NCBI GenBank assembly: GCA_013297755.1
Contig: JAAFIH010000015.1
Span: 40,942 to 104,941, forward strand
DNA length: 64,000 bases
Source: Cytophagales bacterium
GTDB lineage: Bacteria > Bacteroidota > Bacteroidia > Cytophagales > UBA9547
Direction of reading: 5' to 3'
Below, one piece after another: positions 1 through 8,585 of this stretch. The position numbers were made by a program, and so were the translations under genes. Every line of letters begins with the position of its first letter. Position 1 is the stretch's first letter. The notes beneath the pieces were generated by a model. That model made no database searches, had not been told where the DNA came from, and was given only the letters and a program-made list of their open reading frames with translations.

Positions 1-1
1 C

Positions 2-1048
2 AAAGGTCTCCTTTTTAGACTGAGTGTAGATGGCTCTACACCGCACGGCAACCCAAAGCCAGACTCAGTTTATGGCGGACAGCTGAGCACATCAGCTATT
101 CAAAATGTACTGCCAGAGGCTAGTGTATCAATTTTATATACCGAAATTGCAGGTACTTATGGCGATGGCGAGGTGTATTCGTTAAGAAAACCAACCTATA
201 CTTTTGATAACCTAAATTATGGCAATATGGAATCTACAATGATGTTTTCGCCTAGAGTTGGTTCCTCTGTTTATGGACTTGGATTGCTCGAAATTATACC
301 TCCAACAGCCATTCTTGCTATGGCAGACGAAAACGATTTAAACCAAGATGGCGTTTCGGGGAAAGCCAATCTTGTATGGGACAAACAGCTCAATTCCAAT
401 CAGTTGGGTAGATTTGGTTGGAAAGCCAATCAACCCAATTTGCATCAACAAACGGCCGATGCTTTCAATGGCGATATAGGTATAACATCAAGCCTTAACC
501 CAGATGAAAACATTACTGGTAGTGTTCAAAAATCAAGGTATTTGGCTTTACAAAATGGTGGAAACCCAGAAATATCCGACAAAATATTAGCAGATGTGGT
601 GTTTTATCAACGCTCTTTGGCAGTTCCTGCACGAAGAAATATCAAAAATGCTGAAGTAATAAAAGGAAAAAAAATAATGTCAGAAATTGGATGTACCAAA
701 TGCCACAAAGAGAGTTTTGTAACTGGATTCTCTTCAATACCCCAACTTGCATCACAAACGATTTATCCTTACACAGATTTACTTTTGCATGACATGGGGC
801 CTGATTTGGCAGATAATAGACCAGATTTTTTGGCCACAGGTGCCGAATGGCGAACACCTCCACTTTGGGGAATTGGACTCAATAAGGTAGTGAATAAGCA
901 TACATTCTTACTCCATGATGGAAGAGCTCGTAATATAACAGAGGCAATACTTTGGCACGATGGAGAGGCCAAAAATGCCAAAAATGCTTTTAGAAACTTA
1001 ACTAAAGCTGATAGAAAAGCTTTAATTGCTTTTTTAGATAATTTGTAA
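2..1048 (+). CDS. Di-haem cytochrome oxidoreductase (DUF1111 / putative thiol oxidoreductase), 5' end outside window
   Basis: The frame is open from the first bases of the window to the TAA at 1046-1048, so the gene is cut at its 5' end and the visible part is about 348 codons. The visible start (LFRLSVDGSTPHGNP) and the segment with GDGEVYSLRKPTY are characteristic of DUF1111 proteins, which are periplasmic c-type cytochromes related to di-haem peroxidases. One c-haem site, CTKCH, lies near nt 691-705; the N-terminal haem site expected of the family would be upstream of the window. The C-terminal stretch with LHDGRA and ILWHDGEA is the usual family ending. In Bacteroidota these genes often sit next to imelysin-type iron-regulated genes, but that neighbour is not visible here. 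Family assignment is firm; the substrate is unknown. Confidence 0.85.
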   Translation, partial: KGLLFRLSVDGSTPHGNPKPDSVYGGQLSTSAIQNVLPEASVSILYTEIAGTYGDGEVYSLRKPTYTFDNLNYGNMESTMMFSPRVGSSVYGLGLLEIIPPTAILAMADENDLNQDGVSGKANLVWDKQLNSNQLGRFGWKANQPNLHQQTADAFNGDIGITSSLNPDENITGSVQKSRYLALQNGGNPEISDKILADVVFYQRSLAVPARRNIKNAEVIKGKKIMSEIGCTKCHKESFVTGFSSIPQLASQTIYPYTDLLLHDMGPDLADNRPDFLATGAEWRTPPLWGIGLNKVVNKHTFLLHDGRARNITEAILWHDGEAKNAKNAFRNLTKADRKALIAFLDNL

Positions 1049-1064
1049 ACTAGTATCTATTTTT

Positions 1065-1427
1065 TTATTCAACTTTATACACAAAATATTTGGTATCGCC
1101 ACGCCACGAAAATTGGGTGTACATTTCTTTATAATGTAATTTCACACGTTTGCCACTCGAAACTGCCTCTTCTAGTTTTTTGATAACAGTATCAGCACTA
1201 GGATCAACCGAAAACGACCAAATAGAAGTGCTAGGATTGCCTTTGTCGCTAAAATAATTACCCAAATTAAGCTCGCCTTCTATGGTCTTAAATACATATC
1301 CTTTTTTACTAATTTTAACCATTGCTCCTGCCCTAAATCCTTCGCTATAACTTGCATTATAATACAAATAACCACAAACACCACTCAAAAGAATGATTCC
1401 AAAAATTACTATTTTTACAATTTTCAT
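1065..1427 (-). CDS. Small membrane-anchored protein of unknown function
   Basis: 120 aa. Residues 4-22 form one hydrophobic segment (VIFGIILLSGVCGYLYY) that would act as an uncleaved anchor or signal, followed by a small soluble domain with KGYVFKTIEGELNLG and a C-terminal YTQFSWRGDTKYFV. Similar short Bacteroidota proteins are sometimes labelled 6-phosphogluconate dehydrogenase in databases, but there is no nucleotide-binding motif and the length rules that activity out. It lies 39 bp downstream of ilvA on the same strand and may be cotranscribed with it. It ends 17 bp from the convergent cytochrome gene. Real gene likely; function not known. Confidence 0.65.
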   Translation of the reverse strand: MKIVKIVIFGIILLSGVCGYLYYNASYSEGFRAGAMVKISKKGYVFKTIEGELNLGNYFSDKGNPSTSIWSFSVDPSADTVIKKLEEAVSSGKRVKLHYKEMYTQFSWRGDTKYFVYKVE

Positions 1428-1466
1428 AGATATATATAATTATTATATTTTAAAATTAGGCATTTT

Positions 1467-2714
1467 TTACACTAAATAATCAAAAAGAACTGCATTTTCC
1501 TTTAATCTAATAAAAGTAAATCCAAATGTAGTCATATTATTCATTAAGGGAGTACAATCTTCTGCATTTTTAAATTCTATACCAATCAGGGCAGCACCAG
1601 TTTCTTTATTAGTTTTTTTGAGGTATTCAAATCTTACAATATCATCGTTTGGACCCAATACATCGTCCAAAAACGACCTCAAAGCTCCTGGTCTTTGTGG
1701 GAAATTGACAATAAAATATTCTTTAAGACCCTCAAAAATCATTGATTTTTCTTTGATTTCTTGCATCCTATCAATATCGTTGTTGCTACCACTGACAACG
1801 CAAACTACATTTTTGCCTTTTATTTTATCTTTGTGATAATCAAGAGCAGCAATCGAAAGTGCCCCAGCAGGTTCTACAACAATGGCATCAGTATTATATA
1901 GTTGCAAAATAGTAGTACAAGTTTTGCCTTCGGGCACCAGTTGCATCTCTGTAAGCACTTCTTGGCAAATATCAAAGGTTATTTTGCCTACACTTTTTAC
2001 AGCAGCACCATCTACAAATTTATCTATTTTATCTAAAGTTACCACCTGACCTTTGGCCAAAGCTTGTTTCATAGATGGAGCACCAGTAGGCTCTACACCT
2101 ATAATTTGAGTATGAGGAGATTTTTGTTTAAAATAAGAACCCACACCAGAGGCTAATCCACCGCCACCAACAGCCATAAAAACAAAATCTATGGGCAAAT
2201 GCTGCAAATCATGCAATATTTCATACCCCACAGTGCCTTGTCCAGCAATGGTGTCTTCGTTATCAAATGGATGAATAAAAGCCATATTATTACTATTGCA
2301 AAACTGCAAAGCACAAGCATAGCTATCATCAAAAGTATCGCCTTCGAGGCGAACTTCAATGTTGTTTTTGCCAAACATTTTTACCTGATTTACTTTTTGT
2401 TTGGGTGTAGTTACTGGCATATATACATAACCTTTTATTGCCAAAAGTTGACAAGAAAGGGCAAAACCTTGAGCATGATTGCCCGCACTGGCACATACAA
2501 TTCCATTTTGGATTTCGGCTTGGCTACGATTTGTGATATTATTGTATGCACCCCTAATTTTGTACGAACGCACCACCTGCAAGTCTTCACGTTTGAGATA
2601 AATATTGGCTTCATACATAGAAGAGAGCGTAGCATTAAGCTCAATAGGGGTGTGTTTGGCTATATTTTTTAGGTTTTGATAGGCTTTTTCTATCCTAGAA
2701 GCATCAATTATCAT
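1467..2714 (-). CDS. ilvA: Threonine ammonia-lyase (threonine dehydratase)
   Basis: 415 aa, the length of the biosynthetic/catabolic threonine dehydratases with one regulatory domain. It converts L-threonine to 2-oxobutanoate and ammonia, the first committed step of isoleucine synthesis, using pyridoxal phosphate. The PLP lysine is in RSYKIRGAYN (K52), the substrate loop SAGNHAQG is near residue 76, and the phosphate-binding glycine loop AVGGGG is at 181-186. The C-terminal 90 residues (FIVNFPQRPGALRSFL) form an ACT-like regulatory domain. ATG start at 2714; a minus-strand TATTTTTG promoter motif sits about 22 bp upstream. It stands apart from other ilv genes in this window. Confidence 0.95.
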   Translation of the reverse strand: MIIDASRIEKAYQNLKNIAKHTPIELNATLSSMYEANIYLKREDLQVVRSYKIRGAYNNITNRSQAEIQNGIVCASAGNHAQGFALSCQLLAIKGYVYMPVTTPKQKVNQVKMFGKNNIEVRLEGDTFDDSYACALQFCNSNNMAFIHPFDNEDTIAGQGTVGYEILHDLQHLPIDFVFMAVGGGGLASGVGSYFKQKSPHTQIIGVEPTGAPSMKQALAKGQVVTLDKIDKFVDGAAVKSVGKITFDICQEVLTEMQLVPEGKTCTTILQLYNTDAIVVEPAGALSIAALDYHKDKIKGKNVVCVVSGSNNDIDRMQEIKEKSMIFEGLKEYFIVNFPQRPGALRSFLDDVLGPNDDIVRFEYLKKTNKETGAALIGIEFKNAEDCTPLMNNMTTFGFTFIRLKENAVLFDYLV

Positions 2715-2735
2715 ATTAAATCAAAAATCAGGGTG

Positions 2736-2743
2736 CAAAAATA
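2736..2743 (-). promoter_or_regulatory. ilvA: Bacteroidota-type -7 element for ilvA
   Basis: On the minus strand the bases read TATTTTTG, matching the Bacteroidota sigma-A -7 consensus TAnnTTTG. It ends 22 bp before the ilvA ATG. Motif match only; no clear -33 TTG was required for the call. Confidence 0.4.
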
Positions 2744-2886
2744 ATTAATAAAAAATTATTACCTATAAAATAATTTTTAAAAATATTTAATATTGAAAAA
2801 TCTAAAGCTAGTATATTAAAAAATAATTTACTAAAATAGATTTTTATTTTGTGTTCTGCTTTATTACATTTGTTTAAAAAAATCAT

Positions 2887-3657
2887 TTGACAACTTTAAG
2901 GGAAACTTTTTATAATCATACTGGAAATTTAATTCATAAATGGGACCATTATTTTGAAATATATGAAAAATATTTTTCAAAATATAAAAATAAAAAAGTT
3001 AATATTTTAGAAATAGGTATCTCACATGGCGGATCGCTACAGATGTGGAAAAAATATTTTGGAGAGAACGTAAATATTTTTGCCATTGATGTAAATCAAG
3101 AGTGTAAAAAACATGAAGACGATAAAATAAAAATTTTTATAGGCTCTCAATCTGATGTCAATTTTTTGAAAACAGTAGAATCTCAATTACCTGAATTAGA
3201 TATTATTCTAGACGATGGAGGGCATACTATGCAACAACAAATTGTATCTTTTGAACAATTATACTTAAAAGTCAAAGAAGGTGGTTTATATATAGTAGAA
3301 GATACTCACAGCTCTTATTGGCATGCTTTTGGTGGAGGATTAAAAAATAAAAATTCATTTATTGAATACGCCAAAAATCTAATTGACTCACTCTATGATA
3401 GCCACATTAGTAATAAAAGAAGTTTACTTATAAATGAAATTACTAAAAATATTTATAGTATTTCATACTACGACAGCATTGTTGTTTTTGAAAAAAAATT
3501 AAGACCAAAGCCATTTCATATTCAAAAAGGAAACGAAACTATCACACCTTACAAACAAACAGAACTTAAAAAAAAATCAGTTTTTATTAAAATTAAAGAT
3601 AAAATTTTAGGAGAAATTGATACCTTTAAAGCGAATAGCAAAGGTAAGATAATATAA
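2887..3657 (+). CDS. Class I SAM-dependent methyltransferase (CmcI/Methyltransf_24-like)
   Basis: 256 aa with a TTG start. The SAM-binding motif I is VNILEIGISHGGS at residues 38-50, the acidic residue after beta 2 is in IFAIDVN, and a metal/catalytic-type motif DIILDDGGHTMQQQ follows near 105-118. This layout (ILEIG..GGS plus LDDGGH) is that of cephalosporin-hydroxylase-like and sugar O-methyltransferases such as those acting on nucleotide sugars or macrolide sugars. It opens the AT-rich glycan cluster and is followed by a convergent flippase. Likely job: methylating a surface sugar. The TTG is the only start that keeps family length; a TACATTTG motif lies at 2865-2872. Substrate inferred only. 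Confidence 0.8.
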   Translation: MTTLRETFYNHTGNLIHKWDHYFEIYEKYFSKYKNKKVNILEIGISHGGSLQMWKKYFGENVNIFAIDVNQECKKHEDDKIKIFIGSQSDVNFLKTVESQLPELDIILDDGGHTMQQQIVSFEQLYLKVKEGGLYIVEDTHSSYWHAFGGGLKNKNSFIEYAKNLIDSLYDSHISNKRSLLINEITKNIYSISYYDSIVVFEKKLRPKPFHIQKGNETITPYKQTELKKKSVFIKIKDKILGEIDTFKANSKGKII

Positions 3658-3690
3658 AAATTGAAGTTTTAAATAGTCATAAAAATAAAT

Positions 3691-4983
3691 TTATGATTTA
3701 TATTTATAAATTTTAAATAATCTTATCATGAAAGTAATTGTAATACTATTAGAAATCAAGGATGCTATGCCAAGTCCTATCAGCCCAATATGTCGTATCA
3801 AAAAGTAAGATAGTAGTAAATTTAATAATATTTCTAAAAAAGAAATGTATTTAATTTTATTTTGCTGCTCTGTAATATTACAAAAATTCCAAAATACCCA
3901 GTGAATACTTCCTGTAACACACAAAATACTCAAAACAGAAATTAATGTTTGATCGAAAATAAGACTATAATCAAGCCAGTATTCTAATATAATTTTACCC
4001 AAAATGGCTATTATAAAACATGCTAATAAAGATAAAATAATATTGATTTTAAGTAATTTTATATAAATATTGTAAACTCCTAAATGGTTTCCTGCTTGAT
4101 ACAAAGAAAGTATTTTTGGCCCTTTGATTTCAGTAATTTTTTTAATAAATCTTAAAAAAATATCTTGAAGTCTAAATGATTGTGCATACATGGTTACTAG
4201 ACTTAAATCATTTTTATAAGAAGATATAAAAAAAACATCAGTTTGAGCAATTACAAATGAACTAAAGCTAAGTATCCAAAACGAAAATCCATCTTTGAAA
4301 TTATCTTTTAAGTAATCACTTTTGATTTCTTTCCATTCAATCGTAATAGCTACATTTTTATTAAATTTATAAATAGTGTAACAAAAAGTAATAATAGACA
4401 GAAATGTATATGTTAATGGAATTAAAATTGGATTATTGTTAAAATAAAGTACACCAACAAGGGAAAGAATATAAAAAATACCTAGTCTTACTAATTCTAA
4501 AAAATTTCTATAATATATAAACTTTAAGTTATAATATAAAATAGATTCAAAATAGGCCGAAATTGCATTAAAAACCAAGCCTGGAGTAGCGCACAAAAGC
4601 ATGTTTTGAGCCAATATTAATTCACTTTTATGTTTAATTAAAATGTCAAGATTAAAATAAATTAAAGTAAGAAATAATAGTATTATTGTTGTCTGAAAAA
4701 AAATAACAAACATATTTCTAGAAAAAAATATTTTTAAATTATTATTTAATACATAATCTTTGAATTTGAATAAACAAATAGCTGTAAATCCAAAATGTAG
4801 TAATGATAAAATAGTAATAATATTGAAAACAATTATCCAAACACCATATATATTTGGAGTAAGTATTATCAATAATTGTTTGATAACAATAATTGTAATT
4901 AGGATATTAATTGCTATTACTATATAGGAAAATAAACCATGTTTTAAAAATTTTTCGTTTGATTTTATTAAATTGCGAAACAT
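3691..4983 (-). CDS. Polysaccharide flippase-like membrane protein (Wzx / MATE-MOP family)
   Basis: 430 aa with about 12 strongly hydrophobic segments spread over the whole length, for example IVIAINILITIIVIKQLL near the N-terminus and ILLNLLLSYFLIRHIGL near the C-terminus. This is the layout of the MOP superfamily exporters that flip undecaprenyl-linked oligosaccharide units across the inner membrane. The residue composition is extremely Ile/Leu/Lys/Asn rich, reflecting low GC even for this genome. It is the only gene of the cluster on the minus strand up to 8586, and it starts 21 bp from the divergent FkbM gene at 5005. Role as O-unit or capsule-unit flippase is inferred from family and neighbours. 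Confidence 0.75.
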   Translation of the reverse strand: MFRNLIKSNEKFLKHGLFSYIVIAINILITIIVIKQLLIILTPNIYGVWIIVFNIITILSLLHFGFTAICLFKFKDYVLNNNLKIFFSRNMFVIFFQTTIILLFLTLIYFNLDILIKHKSELILAQNMLLCATPGLVFNAISAYFESILYYNLKFIYYRNFLELVRLGIFYILSLVGVLYFNNNPILIPLTYTFLSIITFCYTIYKFNKNVAITIEWKEIKSDYLKDNFKDGFSFWILSFSSFVIAQTDVFFISSYKNDLSLVTMYAQSFRLQDIFLRFIKKITEIKGPKILSLYQAGNHLGVYNIYIKLLKINIILSLLACFIIAILGKIILEYWLDYSLIFDQTLISVLSILCVTGSIHWVFWNFCNITEQQNKIKYISFLEILLNLLLSYFLIRHIGLIGLGIASLISNSITITFMIRLFKIYKYKS

Positions 4984-5004
4984 TATTTATGTTGTAAAAA
5001 CTAT

Positions 5005-5883
5005 ATGATAATATTAAAAATACTTAAACAAATACACAAACTGCCTTTATCTATAACTATTGCAGGATGTATGTATTGTATAAAAAAGCTAACACCCCTC
5101 AAATCTACTAAAAAGGAAGCAAATCTTAAAAAATTAATATTGTGTTTGGATAAAGGAAATGGCAAAGTTTCAAAAATTGGCTCGAATTCTTACTTTGGTT
5201 ATTTAACATTGTATGATAAAAAATTTAATTTTGAATTAAGAAATGAACAGTACAGCGATGTTGGAATATTGTATGAGTTTATGTTTGAAAACGAATTTGA
5301 TGATCTTTTTTCTTATTTAAGTAGAAATTTTACTTCAGATTCAATTTTAAATGTTGTAGATTTGGGTGGCAATATTGGCCTTTTTTGTTTGTCCATCTTA
5401 CTAAAATATCCTAAAGCCAATACGATTTATGTGGAGCCAGATATTGATGCAGTAAAGCAATATAAATCTCTGCTTGCTTTCAACAATTTACATAATTCAA
5501 ACATTTTTAACTTAGCTGCAGCCAACCAATCTGATAATTATGTAGAGCTAAATCAAGGCCCTCGAGGGCCAGAAAATGCAGGGTTTATTACTAAATTATC
5601 TGAAAATAGCACAAATATCAAAACAATATCAGTTTCTAATATAATTCAAAAAACAAATATAAATCTTATTGATGTGCTAAAAATTGATATCGAAGGTGCA
5701 GAAGAAGATGTAATATTAGGAAATACATTTGATGAAATTTTAGCAAAAAAAATTAAATGTATAGCTATAGAAATACATGACGATCAAGTAGATAGATTTA
5801 AAATTGAATCAAAACTGGAGTCATTAAATTTTATAAAAATATTTAATAATAGAGTTGATGTATTTGTGAATAATTTACTATAA
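5005..5883 (+). CDS. FkbM family methyltransferase
   Basis: 292 aa. The SAM-binding motif VVDLGGNIGLF sits at about 117-127 and is followed by the acidic TIYVEPD, and the family hallmark LKIDIEGAEEDVI lies near residue 225. FkbM proteins O-methylate sugars in polysaccharides, glycolipids and natural products; in glycan clusters they usually methylate a terminal or internal sugar. The N-terminal 40 residues include a weakly hydrophobic stretch (LPLSITIAGCMYCI) that could associate with the membrane. ATG start, 9 bp before the next gene, so it probably shares a transcript with the genes at 5893 and beyond. Confidence 0.85.
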   Translation: MIILKILKQIHKLPLSITIAGCMYCIKKLTPLKSTKKEANLKKLILCLDKGNGKVSKIGSNSYFGYLTLYDKKFNFELRNEQYSDVGILYEFMFENEFDDLFSYLSRNFTSDSILNVVDLGGNIGLFCLSILLKYPKANTIYVEPDIDAVKQYKSLLAFNNLHNSNIFNLAAANQSDNYVELNQGPRGPENAGFITKLSENSTNIKTISVSNIIQKTNINLIDVLKIDIEGAEEDVILGNTFDEILAKKIKCIAIEIHDDQVDRFKIESKLESLNFIKIFNNRVDVFVNNLL

Positions 5884-5892
5884 AATTACTTT

Positions 5893-6747
5893 ATGATAAG
5901 TATTCTCATTTGTGGTATTAATACCAAATATAGAAATTCAGTTATAGAAAATATTACTCAAACGATTGGTCTAGACCATGAAATCTTATATTTTGATAAT
6001 CAAATTGAAAATAAAAGTATTTCATCTGTTTATAATTTACTCAAAGCCCAGGCCAAAGGAAAATATATTTGTTTTTTACATGAAGACATTTTGTTTTTAG
6101 AGTCTAATTGGGGGTTGGAGCTAAAAAATATTTTCGAGAATAACGAAAATATCGCCCTAGTGGGTGTAGCTGGAGCTACCTATAAAAGTAAGATTCCTAG
6201 TACCTGGAGTTGTATAAATAATAAGTTTTTGGTAAAAAATTATATACAACACTATAAAAAAATCAATAAAAATAAAGATATTTTTTTTAGTAATTTTACT
6301 AGTGATGCCAGCGAAGTAGTTTTTGTTGATGGCTTGTTTATGTGTATTACAGATGTATTAAATAAAAAAATACTGTTTGACGAAGAGTTAATAAAAGGTT
6401 TTCATGGATATGATTTTGATTTATGTTTGCAAGCTAAAAGTAATAATTTCAAAATAGTAGTTTCAAAAAATATACAGTTAGAGCATTTTTCTGAGGGTGG
6501 TATTAATTTTGATTGGTATAAAACATATAGAGCTCTTTGCAAAAAATGGGCTTTTTTATTACCCCTCAAGTGCCAAAAAATTTCTTTTTTAGAAAATATT
6601 TCTTTAGACTATTCATGTTTTTATAGTGGATTAAGTGCCATTGGCAGGCTCAATATGTCGTCTTGCTTACAAAAGTTTCTATTTTTTGTTTCATTTTTTA
6701 ATTTTCATTTCGTATGGTATTTCATTTTCAAAAGATTGAAAAATTAA
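5893..6747 (+). CDS. Glycosyltransferase-like protein, GT-A fold
   Basis: 284 aa. The start ISILICGINTKYRNSVIENI resembles the first strand and helix of GT2-like enzymes; CFLHEDILFLESNWG holds an HED motif in the place of the usual DXD, and GYDFDLCLQAKSNNF with a following LEHFSEGG matches the acceptor-side motif of the glycosyltransferase family seen in Bacteroidota capsule loci (Glyco_tranf_2_5-like). The C-terminal 30 residues are hydrophobic (FLFFVSFFNFHFVWYFIF), suggesting membrane association. It lies 9 bp after the FkbM gene. Donor and acceptor cannot be told from sequence. Confidence 0.72.
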   Translation: MISILICGINTKYRNSVIENITQTIGLDHEILYFDNQIENKSISSVYNLLKAQAKGKYICFLHEDILFLESNWGLELKNIFENNENIALVGVAGATYKSKIPSTWSCINNKFLVKNYIQHYKKINKNKDIFFSNFTSDASEVVFVDGLFMCITDVLNKKILFDEELIKGFHGYDFDLCLQAKSNNFKIVVSKNIQLEHFSEGGINFDWYKTYRALCKKWAFLLPLKCQKISFLENISLDYSCFYSGLSAIGRLNMSSCLQKFLFFVSFFNFHFVWYFIFKRLKN

Positions 6748-6766
6748 TCAAAATCTAGTTTTATGC

Positions 6767-6774
6767 TATATTTG
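6767..6774 (+). promoter_or_regulatory. Possible -7 element TATATTTG
   Basis: Exact TAnnTTTG match ending 6 bp before the ATG at 6781. If used, the message for the methyltransferase would be leaderless or nearly so. No TTG at the usual -33 spacing is obvious, so this is tentative. Confidence 0.3.
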
Positions 6775-6780
6775 TAAAAA

Positions 6781-7545
6781 ATGTTTTATAAATTATTTAT
6801 GGGATTGAAATCGTTTATTAGGTTTAAAATTATTACTCGGATTTATCGTAAAAATATTGAAAAATACATTCTTAGTTTTAGTAATAAAAATGTACTTGAA
6901 ATTGGTGGTCCTAGTAAAATTTTTAACGAAGAAGTTACAAATTCTTATTTACCTATGTATGCCAAACTGAGGTCGCTTACTAACGTAAATTTTTCTTATG
7001 AAACAATTTGGGAAAATAAAATTATTGAAGGAAATACCTTTAAATATGGCAAAAGAACGGGTATTCAGTTTGTTTTAGAAGCCTCTAATCTTAATAAATT
7101 TGAAGATAATCAATTTGAAGGGCTTATTTCTAGCCATTGTTTAGAGCATACTGCTAATCCCATAAAAGTAATATTTGAATGGAAAAGAGTAGTTTCAAAT
7201 AACGGGTTCTTACTAATAATCCTTCCTAACAAAAAATATACTTTTGACCACAAAAGGCCTACTTCAAGTATGGCACATTTGATTGAAGATTTCAACAATA
7301 ATGTGGAAGAAAACGATCTAACACATCTTACCGAAATTTTGGAATTGCATGACAAAACGTTGGATTTTGGCCTGAATGGCATAGATTTTGAAGAAAGAAG
7401 TAAAAATAATTTTCAAAATAGGTGCTTACATCATCACGTTTTTGACGATGTACTCATGCAACAGTTGGCAGATTATACTGATTTGAACTTCATTCAAAAA
7501 AACAACTTTGGTATTCATTTGATATATCTTTTACAAAAAAAATAA
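6781..7545 (+). CDS. Class I SAM-dependent methyltransferase (Methyltransf_11-like)
   Basis: 254 aa. Motif I is NVLEIGGPSKIFNEE at about 38-52, and the motif GLISSHCLEHTANP near 118-131 is the post-motif region of methyltransferase type 11 proteins. After it, VVSNNGFLLIILPNKK fits strand 5. The stretch DHKRPTSSMAHLIEDF with several His residues is common in methyltransferases embedded in Bacteroidota O-antigen loci. It sits between two glycosyltransferases on the same strand (33 bp and 31 bp gaps) and therefore most likely modifies a sugar of the same glycan. Acceptor unknown. Confidence 0.8.
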   Translation: MFYKLFMGLKSFIRFKIITRIYRKNIEKYILSFSNKNVLEIGGPSKIFNEEVTNSYLPMYAKLRSLTNVNFSYETIWENKIIEGNTFKYGKRTGIQFVLEASNLNKFEDNQFEGLISSHCLEHTANPIKVIFEWKRVVSNNGFLLIILPNKKYTFDHKRPTSSMAHLIEDFNNNVEENDLTHLTEILELHDKTLDFGLNGIDFEERSKNNFQNRCLHHHVFDDVLMQQLADYTDLNFIQKNNFGIHLIYLLQKK

Positions 7546-7576
7546 CTTTTTTATTACTAATTTAATTTTTTAGGAC

Positions 7577-8578
7577 ATGATTTTAAATAAAGTTTCTATT
7601 ATAACCCCTACTTATAATCATGAAAAATACATTGCTCAATGTATCATTTCAGTAATAAATCAAAGTTTTATAAATTGGGAAATGATTATCGTAAACGATG
7701 GCAGTACCGACAATACCGAAAATGAAATCTTAAAAATTGCTGCCACTGAGCCACGCATAAAGTACTACAAACAAGCCAATAAAGGGTTATATAAATTAGC
7801 TGAAACTTACAATTTTGCATTGGCTCAATCAGATGGCGAGTTTGTGGCCATTCTGGAGGGCGATGACTATTGGTATAGTCATTATTTGCAAACTCAAATC
7901 CCTGTTTTTGATGACAAAACTATTGATTTTGCTTGGTGCAGGGCCGATGTAGTCAATTATAAAAATGAAGTTTTGAGGCAATATCCTCGGTCGTACAATA
8001 ATCACATTTTTAATATTCCAAATTCGAGTGTTATTCAAACTCTTTTAGATTCTTTTCCAGTACCAGTGAGCTGGATTTTTAGAAAATCAAAACTTACATT
8101 TATTGGTGGATTCTTACAAAATTCAATGTTACCAACAGTAGATTTACCAACTATTTTGGCATTGAGCAGAAATAGTATATTTCATTACAACAATACTAAT
8201 TTGGTGGCTTACAGGCGACAAATTGAGCAAGCCACACGAAAATATACGGTAGAAATTTCTATGGGTATGAAATCTGTTGTGTTAGCTCATGTTAATAATC
8301 TTACTGAGGATGAAAAAAAATCTATTGGTTTATCTTTCAAAAAAATAGAATCAATATTAAACAACAAACTTACTATGTCTTACTCCATCTATGGCAGAAG
8401 TTGCTTAGTAAGAAAAGAGTATAATCAAGCTATAAATAGTTTTGTAAAATCAATTACCAATCCAAGTGATTTATTACTAAGTTGGCGCATAAAATCAATA
8501 TTGGGTGTAGCAATGGCATGGCTAAAACTTGATTTAGAATGGATGGCAAAATTACTAGGGAAAAATACTTATAAATAA
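7577..8578 (+). CDS. Glycosyltransferase family 2
   Basis: 333 aa. The GT2 nucleotide-binding motif VSIITPTYNHEKYI is at residues 6-19, IIVNDGSTDNT at 37-47, and the DXD-type metal motif is EGDDYW near 94. The rest (about 110-333) contains no strong transmembrane segment, so the enzyme is probably cytoplasmic and peripheral. It is the last plus-strand gene of the cluster and ends 7 bp from the convergent glycosyltransferase at 8586. GT2 enzymes invert configuration and add sugars to lipid-linked or polymer acceptors; the exact sugar is unknown. Confidence 0.88.
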   Translation: MILNKVSIITPTYNHEKYIAQCIISVINQSFINWEMIIVNDGSTDNTENEILKIAATEPRIKYYKQANKGLYKLAETYNFALAQSDGEFVAILEGDDYWYSHYLQTQIPVFDDKTIDFAWCRADVVNYKNEVLRQYPRSYNNHIFNIPNSSVIQTLLDSFPVPVSWIFRKSKLTFIGGFLQNSMLPTVDLPTILALSRNSIFHYNNTNLVAYRRQIEQATRKYTVEISMGMKSVVLAHVNNLTEDEKKSIGLSFKKIESILNNKLTMSYSIYGRSCLVRKEYNQAINSFVKSITNPSDLLLSWRIKSILGVAMAWLKLDLEWMAKLLGKNTYK

Positions 8579-8585
8579 TAAAATA

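Noticed and set aside
2199..2672. 157-codon plus-strand frame opposite ilvA
   Set aside because: Lies wholly inside ilvA, whose motifs are complete.
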